Below, piece after piece: positions 58,767-64,000 of a stretch of DNA of 64,000 nt. The position numbers and the translations under genes were made by a program. The first letter of the stretch is position 1, and each line of letters opens with the position of its first letter. The notes under the pieces are model-generated. The model did not search any database. It was not told where the DNA came from and saw only the letters and a program-made list of their open reading frames with translations. Origin of the DNA: Marthasterias glacialis. Taxonomy: Eukaryota > Echinodermata > Asteroidea > Forcipulatida > Asteriidae. The DNA lies in contig OU452230.1 of the NCBI GenBank assembly GCA_911728455.2, positions 10,664,377 through 10,728,376 on the forward strand. The letters run 5' to 3'.

Positions 58767-61700
58767 ACTTCCAGAATGTCCTCGTAGAGACCAAGTCGTA
58801 CGCCTTCATCCAGGCTGTCGTGTAGATCACTGTCACAGGGTGATGGGTGAAGATATGCATCACTCTGAAACGACATCACAGGCTGGTGGCTGGAACTAGA
58901 AATGAGAGAAAATCCATCAGATATATAAATCTAATTGATCATTAAAACCCACTCATACTTTCCATAACCACCCGGGACCATTCCATTGCACAGGTTGTGT
59001 ATGGTGGATGGATTAACTGCACTGAGCTATCTGTGGTATTCACCACATGTAATGACATCATATTGCAGGCTGGCATAGTTTATCTACCATTTAAAACCAC
59101 ATTTTGGATGATATTGAATGGTCCGACAGTGGGAGGGTTAAATAAACAATTATTTGCTTGCAGTTATAAGAGTTTGAATAAAACTGAATTATAAACCGAT
59201 AGGACGACTGTACAAACTTTACATTTTTGAAATCCTTGCACTACAGCTTCAAAGGTAGATAAAATTTGGTGAACGATATATGTGTAAATGATTAATTGAA
59301 ATTGATGATAAAAAAAAAATGTTATACCCACCAATCCAAAACATCACAAAAGTATGAGTCAGGTTAGTTTCATGAGAGTTTTTGGTAACATTGCAATCTT
59401 ACAATCAATGATTTGACTGATACAACAGACCGTGCAAGTCTTGCGCGTATCACAATGTTGGACCCCCGTTTAACCAGTTAATGCCAGAAGACGTGTATAC
59501 ACGCCAACATTTTCTGTGGCAGAAATCGGATGGCGTGTACCCCCGCTTTTATATAATCTCGGAATACTGGAATGTCAACACCCGCCGAACATTCCATTGT
59601 GTAGTGTGCACAGTGCATGCACTTACCGTAAAACGCTTTATTCCCCCCCTGCAAAGAGGGACAGAGGGTACTGGAGTTCATGCTCAAAATCTCCCTTTTT
59701 TTGGGGGGGGGGTTATTGTGCTATCCCTGATTCCAGACCTTTATCCTTTTATTGTATAAAAAAGGATTACGACAGATCGACAGGCTGCCACCATTGTTTA
59801 TCATTATATTTGGCTCAATGGGAGGTGAGTTCGAGTGGTCTGAGATTCCAGCATACCAAGGCAGATTATAAGCCGAGGCATATTTTCTCTAAAGAGAACA
59901 ACAAATCCCCATGCATTTGATGAGAACGTTTGTCTTTGCTTTGTCTAGTCCGGGTTTCATTGTCACAACTACATTCTCCAAAACAAATTATTCCACCAGT
60001 TTTGAAAAAATTACTCCCGCACGAAAATTTTTTGCAATACCGGCACGAAGTGGGTCAGCATGTCAATTTGTTTCCTTCGCAAATTACATACGGGGGGGGA
60101 ACCAAAGAATCCCCAAAATTTTAAAATGCAAAGGTTGCCCAAAATGTTAAAATACATGCGAGACTTGCACGCTCTGCAGTTGTGACCCTTCAAACATGAT
60201 CGTGAATTATAAAACATTTCTAAGGCTACATAATTAAAGGCAAATGAACAAACAAAACATGTATTCAAATATTAACCCATATCCGCCTGAATGGTCACAC
60301 TAAAAACGGGGTTCTTGCCTAAGCCCATGTGGGGATAATTTCTGGTTACAATAAGGCAATAAAAGGGTGGCGAACAAGATTTTAAACGTCCGTTTTTTAA
60401 ACTGGCGGGTTTGTAGCCATGTCTACTGTTTTGCAAATAAACATATCCCCACAAACTGTATTGACCCCTTGTACGCAAGTCACACGCAGCGACTGTGCCA
60501 CACTCACCATTTTGGAAGTTAATAGTTATACATGTAAACGAAGCATTGCCTAAAATGAGCACTTCACTGTATAACACACAGTGACATTGCTTTCTGAAAT
60601 GGCATAACCAAGATTATTGTGATGACGTCAGGTGAATTGGATCAATACTGTTGGAAAGAGCACATAGCTCTTCAATGTGATATATATAACTTGCCATGTT
60701 TTCCCAACTAATATCAATAAGACTGTAAAAAACACACCAAGTTACAGCATTTTTGTGTTTTACGGGAAATCCAGCAGTTGGGCAGATATGGGTTAAGCAG
60801 AAATGAAAAGCATGTCATTAGAGAGATTAACTCTTTTCTTACAATAGGTGACTTTATTCAACTGTTCTTATATCACCTCTTTCTTACCTAAGGGTGACTT
60901 AGTTGACCAAAACTACACGCAAAAAGACACTCAAGTCTGAGCACAAAGGACATTTGTTTTAATAGCTGGGGTTTTGTTCATGTTCACCCTCCATATGGCC
61001 AAGCTTACAATAGTTGGAAAGCAACAAGCTTGCTATTACACATTCCTTTCAAAATGGAGTAGAAAGGTGCGAAATACCAAAACACGTATGGTGTGCCATA
61101 TGCTTGTGAACAAAAAAGTGTTTGAGATTCCAGAAATAAGATTGTTGTATTATATGAAAGGGACTTTAATAAGTAAGAAAGTTTTCATAATGCTTTAAAA
61201 AAAATTGTTATGCAAGTTGCCCATCATAAGGCCCAAAGGTGTGGGTTACAGAAGGTATAGAAACCTGCCCCAATGTGCAGAAACAAGACATGGAGAGACA
61301 TAAACACAAGTCTCTTCACACAGCACAGCTAAGAACAGGGAGGGGTAAATGAATCAATTGCGAGACAAACATAAATGCCTCTTCCCCTATTTGAAGCAAT
61401 TGTAGTTAAGTGTCTTGCTCAAGGACACAAGTGTCATGACCGGGATTCGAACCCACATCCTGACAACTCAGCCATCCGAGAACTTGAGTCCGATGCACTA
61501 AACCGCTCGGCCTTGACACGCTATGAAATAAAATATTCAGGGTGATAATAGCATTGGTGAAATTGGCCTGTGAACTCAGTGGAGCTGTTGCGTAAGAAAA
61601 TGTGCTTCACGCTTGCATGGTCAAACAATTCAGTCACCAGCAATTGTCTATGTGAAAACAGTTTGGTAATGAGAGGGTTAAACTATGTATATTATTGCGT

Positions 61701-63444
61701 ATTACACAAAAAGCAATGTATAGTCCTTTTCAGGGATAAGAGAATGAGAATAATAAGTGAGTGTTAAATGTACCTTTGAGCCTCTTTTCCGAGCTCATCG
61801 AGAGAGCTGAAATAAAAGAGCATGCAAAACTCAGAATCAGTAAAAACTCACCTATCACCTGGATCGACACATTCTCATTACAAATTAGAACCACAGTGTT
61901 AAAGGAAAGGCCATTTACGTAAATTTTCAGCCCAATTTTAGAAGTTTTTACGCAGGGAACCAGTCAGAAGTGAGTTGCAATTCCCAGCATGGGAATAATT
62001 TTATCCATTTTTGAGGTTTGACTTTGTAAAAGCAAAACTGAGAAGAAACATGAGACAAGAGTCAGACTCAAGTCCCAGTCCTGGACTTGAATCCTACATC
62101 TCAGCTTTTAGCACTCAAGAGCAGACATCTTTAACCACTTGACCATTGAGGTTGCCCGGTTGCCACATGCCTACTTGAGACTTGAAGGGCATCGAGCATA
62201 GAGTGCTATGTATCTCGAAGTGCTATGTATAAGCATTCCTAACTTAAGAAAAAGTCCCATTTACTTGCAGTCTTAAAGCACACAACATTAGTGCTTGTCA
62301 CTGGATGCCACCCAACATATACATGGAAGAACAGTGAAAATTTAGGCTCAATCGGTCATTGGAGTTAAGTGAAAGTGGTGACAAAAAAAAAACTTTTTTC
62401 ATTTAAAAAATATTTCAAAGGAAGTTTTCCACCATGACCATCTTCATAGTGCAAATCTGTACACATTTTTTCCCCTTCAATCTTACCAATGTTTTGCACA
62501 CCCCTTTAACTGATGACGTTATTTTGTTTTTATCAATCCTTGAATCGAATATGCCTTCTATGGTCACCACAACCTCTTGTACTACTTTTACTCTCGGACC
62601 TAATTGCGTCCTCTAGCACTGGTTAAAATACAACTAACGACTTGGAGGCAGACAAATTTACTCACTGTTCAAGATATGACGGATACAAAGTTACTTTCAA
62701 CTGTAAATTTGCAGGCGGCCTTTTAAAAAAAAAAACCTAAAATATCAAGATGACTGTAAACTAGTTACGCCACAACAAATTTCTTTTTATTTGTTGTTAC
62801 TGGGACAGTACAACATTGTTTCTGGGGAAGATTGGATTTATTTTAAACTTTTTTAGGGGGTGCGATTCACTGCTGACAAAAAGGTCTTAAACTAGGACCC
62901 AAATTTAAGAAGGCATGTTGAAATGATGGCATTTCCACCTTTCAGTAACACTAGTATAGATTTAAAAGAACCTTTGGGAAAACGTTTATAAGTGCTAGAG
63001 AAGTAGACCAAAGAGCATGGTGTCTTTAAATCTCTAGTAACAAAATCAAACATTTTTTTTCTTCACCATTTCAGATAAAAGTCTGAAACTTTTGCTTCTT
63101 GTAATTGTCATAAAAAATATCAAAACTGAAAATATCATCCCAACTGAAATAACCGAGCTTCCATTTTCACGAAACGGCCTACAGTTTATAATGACAAGAT
63201 AATTTATGTTAATTATGTTGCCTGTTTCTCATGCCTTGAATTTACCCACGTAAATGCTAAATGTAACATGCCTTAAAATAATCCAACAGTTTGGTAAAAA
63301 TTGTGGTCATGTCAACTGTGATATAATTTCATAAATAATACGCATCATGTCCAACTGTACTTACTCATAACTAACAGTCTTGAAGTGCTTCACTCGCAGG
63401 AATGTGAGAAGGGATTTCGGGACATTATCTCTGTCGAGAAGTGC
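58767..63444 (-). CDS. Three 3'-terminal exons of an unidentified gene
   Basis: Exons 63444-63365 (80 nt), 61806-61774 (33 nt) and about 58899-58767 (ending TGA). The junctions GA|C and AG|T keep one frame, and acceptors (TTCTTTTAG, TTTATTTCAG, CTCATTTCTAG) and donors (GTAAGT, GTACAT) are good. The protein reads ALLDRDNVPKSLLTFLRVKH, then SLDELGKEAQSSSHQPVMSF, then an acidic end with DSLDEGVRLGLYEDILEVT. No domain was recognised. The first exon looks like the end of a folded helical domain; the rest looks like a disordered tail with a short C-terminal motif. It continues beyond the right edge. Confidence 0.65.
59470..60060 (-). repeat. Interspersed repeat family X, minus copy
   Basis: Reverse-complement match to 48430-49035 from TAACCAGTTAATGCC to TCCGGGTTTCATTGTCAC. 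It contains a G9 run. It lies in an intron of the right-hand gene. Confidence 0.75.
61383..61525 (-). repeat. tRNA-derived SINE head and body
   Basis: On minus: AGCGGTTTAGTGCATCG, then GTGGGTTCGAATCCCGG, then CACTTGTGTCCTTGAGCAAG. Truncated after the body. It lies between exons of the right-hand gene. Confidence 0.7.
62080..62165 (-). repeat. tRNA-like SINE head, Ser/Leu type
   Basis: On minus, an A-box-like TCAAGTGGTTAAAGATG and a B-box GTAGGATTCAAGTCC are separated by a long variable region. No intact cloverleaf, so a repeat rather than a tRNA gene. Confidence 0.4.
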
Positions 63445-63489
63445 CTAAAAGAAGAGAAAAATAGGGGAAAGAAAGTCTTATCAGGGCTC

Positions 63490-63945
63490 CACCTTGACAC
63501 CCGTACTCAGTAGTACTAACTAGTACTCACTTGTACTCACTAGTACTCACCAGTCACCAGCACTCACCAGTACTCACTGGTACTCACAACTACTCACCAG
63601 TCCTCGGTACTCACCAGTGGTCACTAGTACTCACCAGTACTCAGACAGCTACTCACTAGTACTCACTAGTACTCACTTGTACTCACTTGTACTCATCAGT
63701 ACTTACCAGTACTCACCACTACTAACCAGTCCTCAGTACTTACCAGTGCTCACAGTACTCACTAGTACTCACCAGTACTCACACAGCTACTCACTAGTAC
63801 TCACAAGTACTCACTTGTACTCATCAGTACTCACTAGTACTCACCACTACTAACCAGTCCTCAGTACTTACCAGTGCTCACAGTACTCACCAGTTCTCAC
63901 ACAGCTACTCACTAGTACTCACAAGTACTCACCAGTATTCACTCA
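63490..63945. repeat. Decamer minisatellite TACTCACYAG
   Basis: About 45 imperfect copies of a 10-bp unit (TACTCACTAG / TACTCACCAG / TACTCACTTG). A larger block of about 160 bp (CACAGCTACTCACTAG ... CAGTCCTCAGTACTTACC) is also repeated. It lies in an intron of the right-hand gene and produces a Tyr/Ser/Thr/His open frame without meaning. Confidence 0.9.
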
Positions 63946-64000
63946 ATAGCCTTGTGTACAATGTCTAGTATAAACTGCAGTGGGCCAGTAAAGACCACTT

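Overview
This is an intron-rich, AT-rich metazoan nuclear window. Its coding is split into short exons with GT-AG junctions and padded by SINE-, MITE- and LINE-like repeats. The intact recognisable gene is a complete MSH3 orthologue. Abundant short foldback elements, tRNA-headed SINEs and THAP/LOTUS-type genes suggest a marine invertebrate deuterostome, with an echinoderm as my best guess. The organism is inferred from flavour only; no single feature proves it.

Layout. (1) 0-5.8 kb, minus strand: 5' and central part of a gene encoding an extended LOTUS (OST-HTH) domain followed by a basic linker and an RRM. It runs off the left edge, and a 22-bp minisatellite lies in the intron that splits its LOTUS domain. 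(2) 5.8-8.7 kb: no gene seen; two small foldbacks. (3) 8.7-21 kb: no protein gene. Splice-site-bounded plus-strand segments full of stops (8.69-12 kb) hint at a non-coding transcript. At 18.0-20.4 kb five hairpins share one loop sequence while their stems covary, next to degenerate tandem repeats. (4) 21-30 kb: a MITE, a tandem duplication, a dead AP-endonuclease/RT LINE (25.4-28.3 kb) and a dead Ty3/gypsy pol fragment (28.7-29.9 kb), both on minus. (5) 33.1-34.6 kb minus: a broken THAP-domain gene, divergent from MSH3. (6) 35.45-54.35 kb plus: MSH3, 22 coding exons, 1172 codons, all phases consistent. It includes a U12-type AT-AC intron and a GC-AG intron, and its introns are loaded with foldback elements. 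(7) 54.4-58.8 kb: gap between convergent 3' ends, with three CGCATGCG palindromes spaced exactly 21 bp. (8) 58.77-63.44 kb minus: the last three coding exons of a gene I cannot name, continuing past the right edge.

Functionally, MSH3 is the mismatch-repair subunit that pairs with MSH2 (MutS-beta). The LOTUS-RRM protein looks like a post-transcriptional RNA regulator of the germline type. Nothing suggests that the neighbours share a pathway. Exon boundaries were placed by hand from splice signals, reading phase and remembered family sequence; no alignment was run.
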